Made by a program: the position numbers and the translations under genes. The notes under the pieces are model-generated. The model was not told the origin of the DNA. It searched no databases and saw only the letters and a list, made by a program, of their open reading frames with translations. From assembly GCA_002407905.1 (NCBI GenBank), contig DHPL01000018.1, positions 1,617 through 18,958 of the forward strand: a DNA stretch of 17,342 bases, given 5' to 3'. Each line of letters opens with the position of its first letter. The first letter of the stretch is position 1. Shown piece by piece: positions 6,069 through 13,367 of the stretch. Source of the DNA: Anaerolineaceae bacterium UBA5365 (GTDB lineage: Bacteria; Chloroflexota; Anaerolineae; Anaerolineales; Anaerolineaceae).

Positions 6069-6908
6069 ATGATCTTTGATTGCCACACACATTTGGCTCA
6101 CCCCGATCACGTCGGTGGAGACTTTCTGGCAGATGCCAAGAGGGCCTGGGGGGAGAGTTATTCCATGCCCTGCAGCCCCGTAGAGCACCAAGAGGCTATG
6201 AAACAATGCGATGGCGCAATCGTTTTGGCCCTGGACGCCGAAGACGTCGGCTTCTATGTGCCTAATGAATATGTAGCTACCTATGTGAGCACAAACCCGG
6301 ATTCCCTTGTTGGATTCGCAAGTGTAAATCCAAAAAGGTCCGATGCAATAGAACGGCTTGTTTATGCTAAAGAAGAGCTCGGTCTAAAGGGCCTCAAACT
6401 CGCCCCAATCTACCAGATTTTCGACCCTGTATCGCCCGAGTATTTCCCCCTTTATGCAAAAGCAGAGGAACTAGAAATGCCGGTCATGTGGCATCAAGGC
6501 ACGTCGTACATCAGGGTTGGGCCTCTAGATCTTAGCAATCCCGTTTTGATCGATGTAGTGGCACGCCATTTTCCAAAACTGAAGATGGTCATTGCTCATC
6601 TCGGCCACCCATGGACCTCTGAAACTGCTTGTGTGATTCGAAAGCACCCAAATGTGTTTTCAGATGTTTCCGCACTCGTTACAAGGCCCTGGCAGTTTTA
6701 CACCGCCATGCTGAGCATGGTGGAATATGGTGTAACCAACAAACTATTGTTTGGAACAGATTTTCCGTTCTTTGATTGTGATCGCACCATCAAAGCATTC
6801 AGGAATATCAACCACATCATTGAGGGTACTAACATGCCTCGCATTCCAGAGGAGGTGATCGAATCGATTATTCATGGAAACCCTCTGGAAAAACTAGGCT
6901 TAAATTAG
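6069..6908 (+). CDS. Amidohydrolase family 2 enzyme (lactonase/isomerase/decarboxylase-like)
   Basis: A 279-residue TIM-barrel metalloenzyme. Visible metal and catalytic residues: H6 and H8 (DCHTHLAH), H142 (MWHQGTS), H177 (IAHLGHPW) and D231 (GTDFPF), the layout of the amidohydrolase-2 family. Members include L-fucono- and L-rhamnono-lactonases, D-galactarolactone isomerase and aromatic-acid decarboxylases. Next to an enolase-superfamily dehydratase, a sugar-acid lactone is the most reasonable substrate. ATG 6069 is chosen because it opens directly with the MIFDCHTH strand and has TAGG upstream; an in-frame TTG at 6054 overlapping the previous stop (TTGA) would add five residues and is also possible. 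The start and spacing show translational coupling with the dehydratase gene. Confidence 0.8.
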   Translation: MIFDCHTHLAHPDHVGGDFLADAKRAWGESYSMPCSPVEHQEAMKQCDGAIVLALDAEDVGFYVPNEYVATYVSTNPDSLVGFASVNPKRSDAIERLVYAKEELGLKGLKLAPIYQIFDPVSPEYFPLYAKAEELEMPVMWHQGTSYIRVGPLDLSNPVLIDVVARHFPKLKMVIAHLGHPWTSETACVIRKHPNVFSDVSALVTRPWQFYTAMLSMVEYGVTNKLLFGTDFPFFDCDRTIKAFRNINHIIEGTNMPRIPEEVIESIIHGNPLEKLGLN

Positions 6909-6924
6909 AAAAAATCGGAGGAGA

Positions 6925-7587
6925 ATGAAAGTGACGGATAAAGAACTTTTTGAGTTAATGGAAAAACGGTTGTATACAGGGCTGCTTTGTGATGTCATGG
7001 ACGAAATGGGCCTTAGAAACCAGGCGATGAACATCAACATCCGCCCATTAGAAGAAACCTCAGTAATGGCTGGCAGAGCCAAAACCATCCTTGCGGTCGA
7101 TGTTTACGAAGTAGTCGATGAACCTTATAAAGTAGAAATCGCGGCCCTGGACAGCATAAAAGAAGACGAAATTCCCGTGATTTGCACCAATTCAAGTTCT
7201 AACAACGGAATTTGGGGTGAACTTCTTTCTACTGCGACAAGAATGCGTGGAGGTAGAGGTGCGGTAGTTGATGGCCTCATGAGGGACACAAAAAAAATCA
7301 GGGAGATGGGATTTCCAGTGTTCTCAGCAGGCTATAAACCTCTCGACTCTAAGGGTCGGGGGTTAGTCATTGATTTTGATTGCCCAGTCGTTGCGGGGGG
7401 AATACGCGTACTCCCAGGTGATGTTATTTTTGCGGATTTTGATGGTGTAGTAGTGGTGCCTAAAGACATTATCCATGAGGTCGTAAAAAAAGCTCTGGAT
7501 AAGCTCGAGATGGAAAATCATTCTCGCAATGAACTATTGGAAGGAAAACTATTGCAGGATGTTTATGACAAGTACGGAGTTTTATAA
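6925..7587 (+). CDS. RraA-like family aldolase/decarboxylase
   Basis: A 220-residue protein of the RraA / 4-hydroxy-4-methyl-2-oxoglutarate aldolase fold. Key motifs: WGELLS (97-102), the substrate- and metal-binding DGLMRD with R120 and D121, FPVFSAGY (130-137), GGIRVLPGD (158-166) and DGVVVVP (173-179). Keeping R120-D121 and the WGELLS loop argues for an active divalent-metal class II pyruvate aldolase or oxaloacetate decarboxylase rather than an RNase E inhibitor. In this operon it could release pyruvate from a keto acid made by one of the enolase-superfamily enzymes. GGAGG (6917-6921) lies only three bases before ATG 6925, so GTG 6931 (two codons later, nine bases away) may be the real start. 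It follows the amidohydrolase by 16 bases. Confidence 0.85.
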   Translation: MKVTDKELFELMEKRLYTGLLCDVMDEMGLRNQAMNINIRPLEETSVMAGRAKTILAVDVYEVVDEPYKVEIAALDSIKEDEIPVICTNSSSNNGIWGELLSTATRMRGGRGAVVDGLMRDTKKIREMGFPVFSAGYKPLDSKGRGLVIDFDCPVVAGGIRVLPGDVIFADFDGVVVVPKDIIHEVVKKALDKLEMENHSRNELLEGKLLQDVYDKYGVL

Positions 7588-7626
7588 AATCGCAATTCAA
7601 GACCACAAAAGAAACAAGGAGAAAAA

Positions 7627-8844
7627 ATGAAGCAGTTGAACAAGGTAGTAACCATTATAGTAAGTGTAATGCTAGCTATCGCAATCGTGGGGTGTAGCAC
7701 AGCCGCGCCTGCACCCGCCGAGCCGCCCAAGCCAGCAGGAGACTCACAAGCTCCAAGCACCTCCGGCCCAACCTTCGATGGGGAAATCTATGTAGGCGTC
7801 ACTGCCGGTATCACTGGTGATGCCCCATTAGAAGGCGAAGCTATGACTCGTGCCGTCACCCTTGCGTCCGAAATCATTAATGGTCAGGGCGGTGTCTTAG
7901 GGAAAAAATTAGTTCCGGTTATCGAGGATGATTCATACACACCAGAAGGTGCAATCACTGTCGCCAACAAGTTCATAGCCGACGAAAAAATTGTCGCAAT
8001 GGCCGGCCCCGGCAGGTCCAGCTCCTTCATGGCAATCTCAGATCTGATCAAAGAAGCTGGCATGCCGATCGTAACACCAGCTACCAGCACAACTTTCTAT
8101 AAACTCGACAACCCTTACTGGTTCCGAGATAGAACTACTGATGGCGTGAATACCAATATCGCCACCCGGTTCCTTGTTGAAGAACTTGGGCTCAAGAACA
8201 TTGGCGTTATGCTAACGAATGATGACGCCGGTTTGGCTGCCCGGGCAGTGATCGAAAGCACCTTGAAGGAGTTAGGTGTAACCTATCAGATCATCGTCTA
8301 CAACGGTGGGGAGATCGACTACAGTGGTCAGGTCTTACAGCTTCGCGATGCCGGCGCAGATGGCCTGGTGTTGTGGGGACATACCGTTGACTACGCTGTG
8401 ATTTGCAGGAACATGTATCAGCTGGGCTATGATATTCCGACAGTTGGAAATACCGGCTTTATGAGTGCAACTTTCCTTGATCTGGTCGATGATGAAGTAG
8501 CTGACGGCCTTTATGTAGTTACAGACATCAACCTTGAGAGCGAAGATCCTTACGTTAAGTATTTCCTCGATGAATATTCCAAACGCTACCCGGATATAAA
8601 GCCTGACGTCATTGATGCGATCCACTTTGCCCACATGTTCCTGATCGCCGATGCGATTAAACGGGCTGGTGTGGCAGAGAGGCAAGCAATCGCTGATGCG
8701 TTGCATGAAACTAAAGATATTCCAAGCGTACTTGGCCCCCTGACGTGTGACAAAAACCAGGACTGTGCCCACACTGCAACGGTTTTCCAGAACGAAGGAA
8801 AAGTTGCCCATGCAATCAAAGCTATTACATTGGATGTTGAATAA
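7627..8844 (+). CDS. Branched-chain-amino-acid-type ABC transporter substrate-binding lipoprotein
   Basis: A 405-residue extracellular lipoprotein. The signal peptide (KQLNKVVTII through IAIVGC) has a lipobox ending at C23, followed by an alanine/proline-rich linker (about 24-47). The remainder is a LivJ-type periplasmic-binding fold I domain, recognisable from YVGVTAGITGDAPLEGEAM, ASEIINGQGGVLGKKL, MAGPGRSSSFMAISDL and WFRDRTTDGVNT. The family (HAAT) binds amino acids, amides, urea, aromatic acids and other small carboxylates, so the ligand cannot be read from sequence. AAGGAG precedes ATG 7627. It is the first of five transporter genes and sits directly after the aldolase gene. A hairpin after its stop may raise its expression relative to the permeases. 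Confidence 0.9.
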   Translation: MKQLNKVVTIIVSVMLAIAIVGCSTAAPAPAEPPKPAGDSQAPSTSGPTFDGEIYVGVTAGITGDAPLEGEAMTRAVTLASEIINGQGGVLGKKLVPVIEDDSYTPEGAITVANKFIADEKIVAMAGPGRSSSFMAISDLIKEAGMPIVTPATSTTFYKLDNPYWFRDRTTDGVNTNIATRFLVEELGLKNIGVMLTNDDAGLAARAVIESTLKELGVTYQIIVYNGGEIDYSGQVLQLRDAGADGLVLWGHTVDYAVICRNMYQLGYDIPTVGNTGFMSATFLDLVDDEVADGLYVVTDINLESEDPYVKYFLDEYSKRYPDIKPDVIDAIHFAHMFLIADAIKRAGVAERQAIADALHETKDIPSVLGPLTCDKNQDCAHTATVFQNEGKVAHAIKAITLDVE

Positions 8845-8883
8845 TTCAAGACCTAACCAGTAGTTAGCAGCATAAATTTCAGA

Positions 8884-8915
8884 TCCATGTCCAGTCTCCA
8901 GAGACTGGACATGGA
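8884..8915 (+). promoter_or_regulatory. Intercistronic hairpin between binding-protein and permease genes
   Basis: Fifteen bases (8884-8898, TCCATGTCCAGTCTC) are perfectly complementary to 8901-8915 with only CA between, so the RNA folds into a 13-14-pair stem with a tight loop. No T-run follows, so it is not an efficient terminator. Such hairpins after solute-binding-protein genes typically protect the upstream mRNA or attenuate the downstream genes, giving more binding protein than membrane complex. Confidence 0.7.
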
Positions 8916-8935
8916 CCCAGGACAGAAGCATGTCC
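8907..8935 (+). promoter_or_regulatory. Competing hairpin next to the LivH-type ribosome-binding site
   Basis: GGACATG (8907-8913) can pair with CATGTCC (8929-8935), seven pairs with a 15-base loop. The 5' arm is the same sequence used as the 3' arm of the stronger 8884-8915 stem, so the two structures exclude each other. The 3' arm touches GGAGG (8936-8940), the ribosome-binding site for the permease. This is a structural prediction only. Confidence 0.35.
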
Positions 8936-8949
8936 GGAGGCACAATAAC

Positions 8950-9825
8950 TTGGAAACTCTAATTCAATTAGCCATCAGCGGTCTCGCAATGGGTCTCATC
9001 TATTGCCTGGTTGCCATCGAATTTACTTTAATTCTCAACACGAGCGGATTGATGAACTTTGGCCATGACAAATACATCATGTTCGGAGCATTTTTATTTG
9101 GTGGCACATTCGTGATTCGTCTCGGTTGGGATTTTCTTCCATCAGCTGTTGCGTCTGTATTACTTATGGGCGTCGTGGGGATATTCATTGCAGTAATTGT
9201 TTTCTCACCCCTCCAAAAGCTCCCCCGGGTTTACGCGATGACAGGAACGATGGCTCTTTCAATGATCCTTCAGGAAGCTACTCGGTTAACTTATGGGGCA
9301 AGGTCATTTACCGTGCTGGGTTTTTTGAGTGGCACAATTAATTTTGGTTTTGTTTCTATTCAACGAGTCTATCTTTTCATCATTATTGTTACGACGATCT
9401 TGCTCATCTTCCAGAATTTATTGATGATGAAAACAAAACTAGGACGTTCATTCAGAGCCGTAGCTCAAGATAAAGAAACAAGCAGCCTGATGGGGATTAA
9501 TGTCAATACGATGCTGATCGCCTCCGCGACTATGAGTTTGCTGATCTGTGGAATCATCGGTGTTCTGATCATTCCGGTCACTGGTATCACACTGGGTATG
9601 AGCAACATGATTGGATCCAAAGGTTACATTGCCGGTGTTGTGGGTGGTATGGGTAGCCTCAATGGTGCAATTATCGGCGGATTGGTAGTAGGACTAACGG
9701 AAGCTCTTTTTCTCGCATTTGGCGGGAACCCGGTCTATAAAGATGTCGTTTCCTTTGTGCTTGTTGTTCTTTTCCTGCTTTTGAAACCTGACGGTATTTT
9801 GAGCGAGAAGAAAGCGGCGATTTAA
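8950..9825 (+). CDS. LivH-type ABC transporter permease
   Basis: A 291-residue inner-membrane protein starting LETLIQLAISGLAMGLIYCL, the standard LivH opening. The characteristic FTLILNTSGLMNFGHDKYIM segment and the permease loop GRSFRAVAQDKETSSLMGIN (coupling helix region, near residue 180) are present. About eight hydrophobic segments are visible. TTG 8950 is chosen as start: GGAGG lies nine bases upstream and the length then matches the family. The upstream in-frame ATG 8887 would add 21 polar residues unlike any LivH and lies inside the stem of the intercistronic hairpin. The C-terminus ends LKPDGILSEKK, as in homologues. It forms one half of the membrane channel with the LivM-type protein. 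Confidence 0.9.
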   Translation: METLIQLAISGLAMGLIYCLVAIEFTLILNTSGLMNFGHDKYIMFGAFLFGGTFVIRLGWDFLPSAVASVLLMGVVGIFIAVIVFSPLQKLPRVYAMTGTMALSMILQEATRLTYGARSFTVLGFLSGTINFGFVSIQRVYLFIIIVTTILLIFQNLLMMKTKLGRSFRAVAQDKETSSLMGINVNTMLIASATMSLLICGIIGVLIIPVTGITLGMSNMIGSKGYIAGVVGGMGSLNGAIIGGLVVGLTEALFLAFGGNPVYKDVVSFVLVVLFLLLKPDGILSEKKAAI

Positions 9826-9846
9826 GATGGGAAGGAACACTGATTC

Positions 9847-10845
9847 ATGAAAGAAAACATCCTCCAGTTCATGTCAGCCCGATGGAAGGCACTGCTCGGA
9901 TTAGGCTTTTTAATCCTTTTGCCTCTGTTCATAGATAGCTCCTACCATCAAATAATATTGAATAAGATCATTATCCACTCCATCGTAGTATTAGGCCTCA
10001 ACTTTATTACCGGATTGGTAGGACAACTCAACACTGGTACCGCGGGGATGTATGCCTTGGGTGCGTATACATCAGCATTATTGACTACACGGCTCGGGGT
10101 ATCTCCCTGGATAGGTTTGATCGCCTCCGTTTTTATGGGGATCCTTATAGGCTACTTACTGGGATACCCAAGTTTACGCGTCTCAGGTGTCTATCTCGTT
10201 CTAACAACCTTATCCTTTGCTGAAGTAGTGAGAATGCTCTTAACCAATATGATTCCGATTACCGGTGGAGCTTTAGGCATCACCAGTATTCCCGAGTTCA
10301 CTATTTTTGGCGTGAAGCTCGGTAGAAGCTCGGTAGGTTTCTATTTTATGCTTGCAGCGATCTTAGTGCTCTTTATACTGATCAGCAATCGTTTGATCAA
10401 TTCGAAGTGGGGCAGGGCATTCAAAGCTGTACGCGACAACCCCGAATCAGCGGAAACAGCCGGAATTCAAATCTCGACTATCAAGATTGGTGCATTCACA
10501 CTTGCTTCAGTGTTCGGTTGCGTAGCTGGCGCATTATATGGAACTCTCATGGGTTTCATCTCCCCAGTTGAATTCACTACCTTAATGTCTGTTCGGTTTA
10601 TCATGATGTTAATGGTTGGAGGAATTGGTACTATTGGAGGGAGTATTGCCGGTGCCACGCTTGTAACTCTTTTGCCAGAACTATTGCGGTTCATGGGCGA
10701 AAGTTATTGGTTATTCTTTTCCCTGATTGTCTTGTTAAGTGCAATCTTTGCACCTAACGGCTTGTATTCCTTGTATACCTTTTTCAGGAATCAGGCAAAT
10801 AAGTACATTTCAAAGTTAGGTGGAAAAGCTAGTGGAAGCATCTAA
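9847..10845 (+). CDS. LivM-type ABC transporter permease
   Basis: A 332-residue inner-membrane protein. LNFITGLVGQLNTGTAGMYA (about residues 52-71) followed by LGAYTSALL is the LivM signature. WGRAFKAVRDNPESAETAGI is the ATPase-coupling loop, and a glycine-rich GGIGTIGGSIAGATLV segment is typical of the family's last third. Around nine hydrophobic segments are visible. GGAAGGAA precedes ATG 9847. The end overlaps the start of the ATPase gene by 14 bases. It pairs with the LivH-type permease to form the translocation pore. Confidence 0.9.
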   Translation: MKENILQFMSARWKALLGLGFLILLPLFIDSSYHQIILNKIIIHSIVVLGLNFITGLVGQLNTGTAGMYALGAYTSALLTTRLGVSPWIGLIASVFMGILIGYLLGYPSLRVSGVYLVLTTLSFAEVVRMLLTNMIPITGGALGITSIPEFTIFGVKLGRSSVGFYFMLAAILVLFILISNRLINSKWGRAFKAVRDNPESAETAGIQISTIKIGAFTLASVFGCVAGALYGTLMGFISPVEFTTLMSVRFIMMLMVGGIGTIGGSIAGATLVTLLPELLRFMGESYWLFFSLIVLLSAIFAPNGLYSLYTFFRNQANKYISKLGGKASGSI

Positions 10846-11617
10846 AGATCTTTTAGTCATTCAAAATCTAACAAAGAGGTTTGGCGGGCTGACAGCTGTT
10901 CGCGACCTATCGATGACGCTGACTCGCTCTGGGATTCATGCGCTTATCGGACCAAATGGTTCCGGCAAAACAACTACAGTGAACCTGATTACAGGCATGT
11001 TACCTGCCGATGAAGGCAGCATTATTTTTGATGAACATGAAATTCGCGGCAGAAAACCTTACTTAATTGCTCGTGCCGGAATCCGGCGGACATACCAGAA
11101 CATAAAGCTGTTTTCATCATTGACGATCAAAGAGAATATGATGGTCGGTGGCCACAGCTTGACCACCGCGGGCATGGTCCGAACGATTTTTGATTACAAG
11201 ACACATAACGCTGAGGAGAGGATGTTGTCCGAGAAAGCCGACCAGATCCTTGAAACGGTTGGGTTGACTGGTGTTGCTAATCGCATTTCTGGGTCTCAGC
11301 CCTATGGCATCCAAAAAGTTAGTGAACTTGGCATTGCGCTGATGACTGACCCCAAGTTGATCTTGTTGGACGAACCAGCAGCAGGCCTAAACCCCTCAGA
11401 ACGTTCTGCATTTATTGACAAAGTGCTCCATATTAAAGATCGCGGCATTAAGATTTTGCTCATCGAGCACAATATGGACGTTGTAATGAACCTGAGTGAG
11501 ATCATTACGGTGCTGAGTTTTGGATCAAAAATCGCTGAAGGTACGCCTTCAGAAATACAGAATAATGACGATGTGATCAAAGCCTATCTCGGCAAGAAAT
11601 ATAAAAAGATCGGCTAA
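10832..11617 (+). CDS. LivG-type ABC transporter ATPase with altered signature motif
   Basis: A 261-residue cytoplasmic ATPase. The Walker A motif GPNGSGKT is at 40-47 and Walker B with LILLDEPAAGLNPSE is clear. LLIEHNMDVVM provides the switch histidine. The signature region is unusual: Q156-P-Y-G-I-Q-K replaces the LPYGQQR of ordinary LivG proteins, and the following EIARAL becomes ELGIAL, losing a conserved arginine. The other subunit (LivF-type) has a normal signature, so one ATP site may be degenerate. GTG 10832 is preferred because AGGTGG lies eight bases upstream; GTG 10820 would add four residues. It overlaps the permease gene by 14 bases. Confidence 0.88.
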   Translation: MEASKDLLVIQNLTKRFGGLTAVRDLSMTLTRSGIHALIGPNGSGKTTTVNLITGMLPADEGSIIFDEHEIRGRKPYLIARAGIRRTYQNIKLFSSLTIKENMMVGGHSLTTAGMVRTIFDYKTHNAEERMLSEKADQILETVGLTGVANRISGSQPYGIQKVSELGIALMTDPKLILLDEPAAGLNPSERSAFIDKVLHIKDRGIKILLIEHNMDVVMNLSEIITVLSFGSKIAEGTPSEIQNNDDVIKAYLGKKYKKIG

Positions 11618-11627
11618 GGAGTAAACC

Positions 11628-12341
11628 TTGTTAGAAATCGACAATATCCAGGTTTCCTATGGTGAAATCGAAGTGCTGCATGGCATTTCTATGTCCGTGA
11701 ACGAGAGTGATCGTGTTGCAGTGATCGGGGCAAATGGTGCCGGAAAATCTACCTTAATGAAAACCATTATGGGCTTGCTTACACCTAAAGCGGGCAAAAT
11801 ACTCTTCAAAGGCGAAGCGATTCAGGGTCTGAAACCGCACCGTATCGTACCCAAAGGAATAGTGCTCGTTCCAGAAGGAAGAAAGATATTTCCCAAGTTG
11901 ACGGTCAGAGAAAACTTGGAGATGGGCGCCTATACCCAAAATTACACGAAGCCTGAATTTAACTTGCGCCTGGAGCAATGCTACGACATTTTTCCTCGCC
12001 TCAAAGAGCGTGCTAACCAACATGGGGGCACACTCAGTGGGGGCGAACAACAAATGTTGGCCATTTCCAGAGCCATCATGGGAGACCCCAAATTGTTGAT
12101 GCTCGATGAACCATCCCTTGGGCTTGCGCCCGTAATCATGGATGAAGTATTTGAAGAGATCATGCGCATCAGCAATGAACTAAAGGTGCCCATTCTATTA
12201 GTTGAACAAAACGCTTATAGTTCCCTTGAAATTTGTACTAAGGCTTACGTTCTGGAATTAGGGAAAATCTATAAGGAAGGCACAGGTGACGAACTCCTCA
12301 ACGATCCTGCAATAATCAATGCATACCTAGGAGGAAGTTAG
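11628..12341 (+). CDS. LivF-type ABC transporter ATPase
   Basis: A 237-residue cytoplasmic ATPase starting at TTG 11628 with AAGGAG six bases upstream. The Walker A motif GANGAGKS is at 34-41, the signature LSGGEQQML near residue 135 and Walker B LLMLDEPSLGL near 157; ILLVEQNAYSSLE is the switch region of LivF proteins. The short length and VPEGRKIFPKLTVRENLEMGAY are typical of LivF. It forms the ATPase heterodimer with the LivG-type subunit and completes the importer. Confidence 0.92.
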   Translation: MLEIDNIQVSYGEIEVLHGISMSVNESDRVAVIGANGAGKSTLMKTIMGLLTPKAGKILFKGEAIQGLKPHRIVPKGIVLVPEGRKIFPKLTVRENLEMGAYTQNYTKPEFNLRLEQCYDIFPRLKERANQHGGTLSGGEQQMLAISRAIMGDPKLLMLDEPSLGLAPVIMDEVFEEIMRISNELKVPILLVEQNAYSSLEICTKAYVLELGKIYKEGTGDELLNDPAIINAYLGGS

Positions 12342-12348
12342 TTATATT

Positions 12349-13338
12349 ATGAATACAAAAGGCCATTTAACACCGAAAGTGTTTGTGTCTTTAGTTAATA
12401 GTTATTATGATACCAATCCTGATTTTGTAAAAGATATTGAAAGGCTTGGATGTACTGTCAGCCTCCGGCTTGAAAATGAAGCTATTACTCAAGAAGCTCT
12501 CTTAGAGCAATGCAGAGATAGCGATGTTTTCGTAGCAAACGCTAAACCTGTAACAAAAGAAATGATGGAGACTTCCCCCAACCTAAAGCTTATTGCGGTG
12601 TTTGGGGCTGGCTACAACCAAATCGATATTAAATACGCGAAGGAGCGCGGAATAACTGTGACCACTGCCCGGGGGGGCAGTGCAATAGCAGTAGCAGAAT
12701 TGGCGTTTTCCCTTATGCTGGCCCTAGCAAGAAAAACTGTGTTGGATGACTCAATGATGCGTAAGGACAAGTGGTTGAGTCCCATAGGTGTTGAGCTCTA
12801 TCAAAAAACTTTGGGGGTCATCGGGTTGGGAGTCATCGGTAAGGAAGTTCTCCGTATCGGTAAAAATGGCTTTTCCATGGACGTTCTTGTTTTTGATCCT
12901 TTTCTTGATCCAACAGATATCACAGAGTTAGGAGGCAGCCAGGTAGACCTGGACTATTTACTTGCCGAGTCTGATTTTGTAAGTGTACACGTGCCCCTCT
13001 CGGAAAAGACGAAACACTTAATCAGCACTGAACAGCTGAATAAAATGAAAAGTTCAGCATTTTTAGTAGACCTATCTCGCGGTGGCATAATCGATGAAGC
13101 AGCCCTTATAAAAGCTCTTCGGGAGAACAAGGTTGCTGGCGCCGGGCTTGATGTGCACTCGAGCGAGCCAGTCTCTACTGAAAGCCCCAGCCCTTACAAG
13201 GATTTATCAAATGTGATCCTCACTTCGCATGCTGGCGCTGGGTCCGAGGAAGCGGTTAGAAGAATTGGCCGGATAATCCTGGAGAACATTGAAGACACCT
13301 TAGAGGGTATGTCTCCCCGCCATAACGTCATTGTTTAA
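12349..13338 (+). CDS. D-2-hydroxyacid dehydrogenase, NAD-dependent
   Basis: A 329-residue member of the D-isomer-specific 2-hydroxyacid dehydrogenase family. The substrate domain contains FGAGYNQIDI (85-94) and TTARGGSAIAVAE (105-117). The Rossmann domain has GLGVIG at 159-164 and acidic D183 where NAD-preferring enzymes bind the ribose. The catalytic triad is R244 (LSRGG), E273 (HSSEP) and H294 (TSHAGAG). It interconverts a D-2-hydroxy acid and a 2-keto acid such as glyoxylate, hydroxypyruvate or a larger substrate; the actual one is unknown. GGAGG is 14 bases before ATG 12349, rather far. It starts eight bases after the ATPase gene and belongs to the operon, perhaps reducing or oxidising a product of the aldolase step. 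Confidence 0.88.
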   Translation: MNTKGHLTPKVFVSLVNSYYDTNPDFVKDIERLGCTVSLRLENEAITQEALLEQCRDSDVFVANAKPVTKEMMETSPNLKLIAVFGAGYNQIDIKYAKERGITVTTARGGSAIAVAELAFSLMLALARKTVLDDSMMRKDKWLSPIGVELYQKTLGVIGLGVIGKEVLRIGKNGFSMDVLVFDPFLDPTDITELGGSQVDLDYLLAESDFVSVHVPLSEKTKHLISTEQLNKMKSSAFLVDLSRGGIIDEAALIKALRENKVAGAGLDVHSSEPVSTESPSPYKDLSNVILTSHAGAGSEEAVRRIGRIILENIEDTLEGMSPRHNVIV

Positions 13339-13367
13339 AAATAATCACTAACGAGCAGGAGAAAACT

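Noticed and set aside
6925..7587. Annotation as a regulator of RNase E activity or a menaquinone methyltransferase.
   Set aside because: These are historical names for the fold; the metal and substrate motifs and the operon context fit an aldolase or decarboxylase.
8335..8943. A 202-codon minus-strand open frame over the end of the binding-protein gene.
   Set aside because: It is a shadow of the LivJ-type gene, with no recognisable motifs and no ribosome-binding site.
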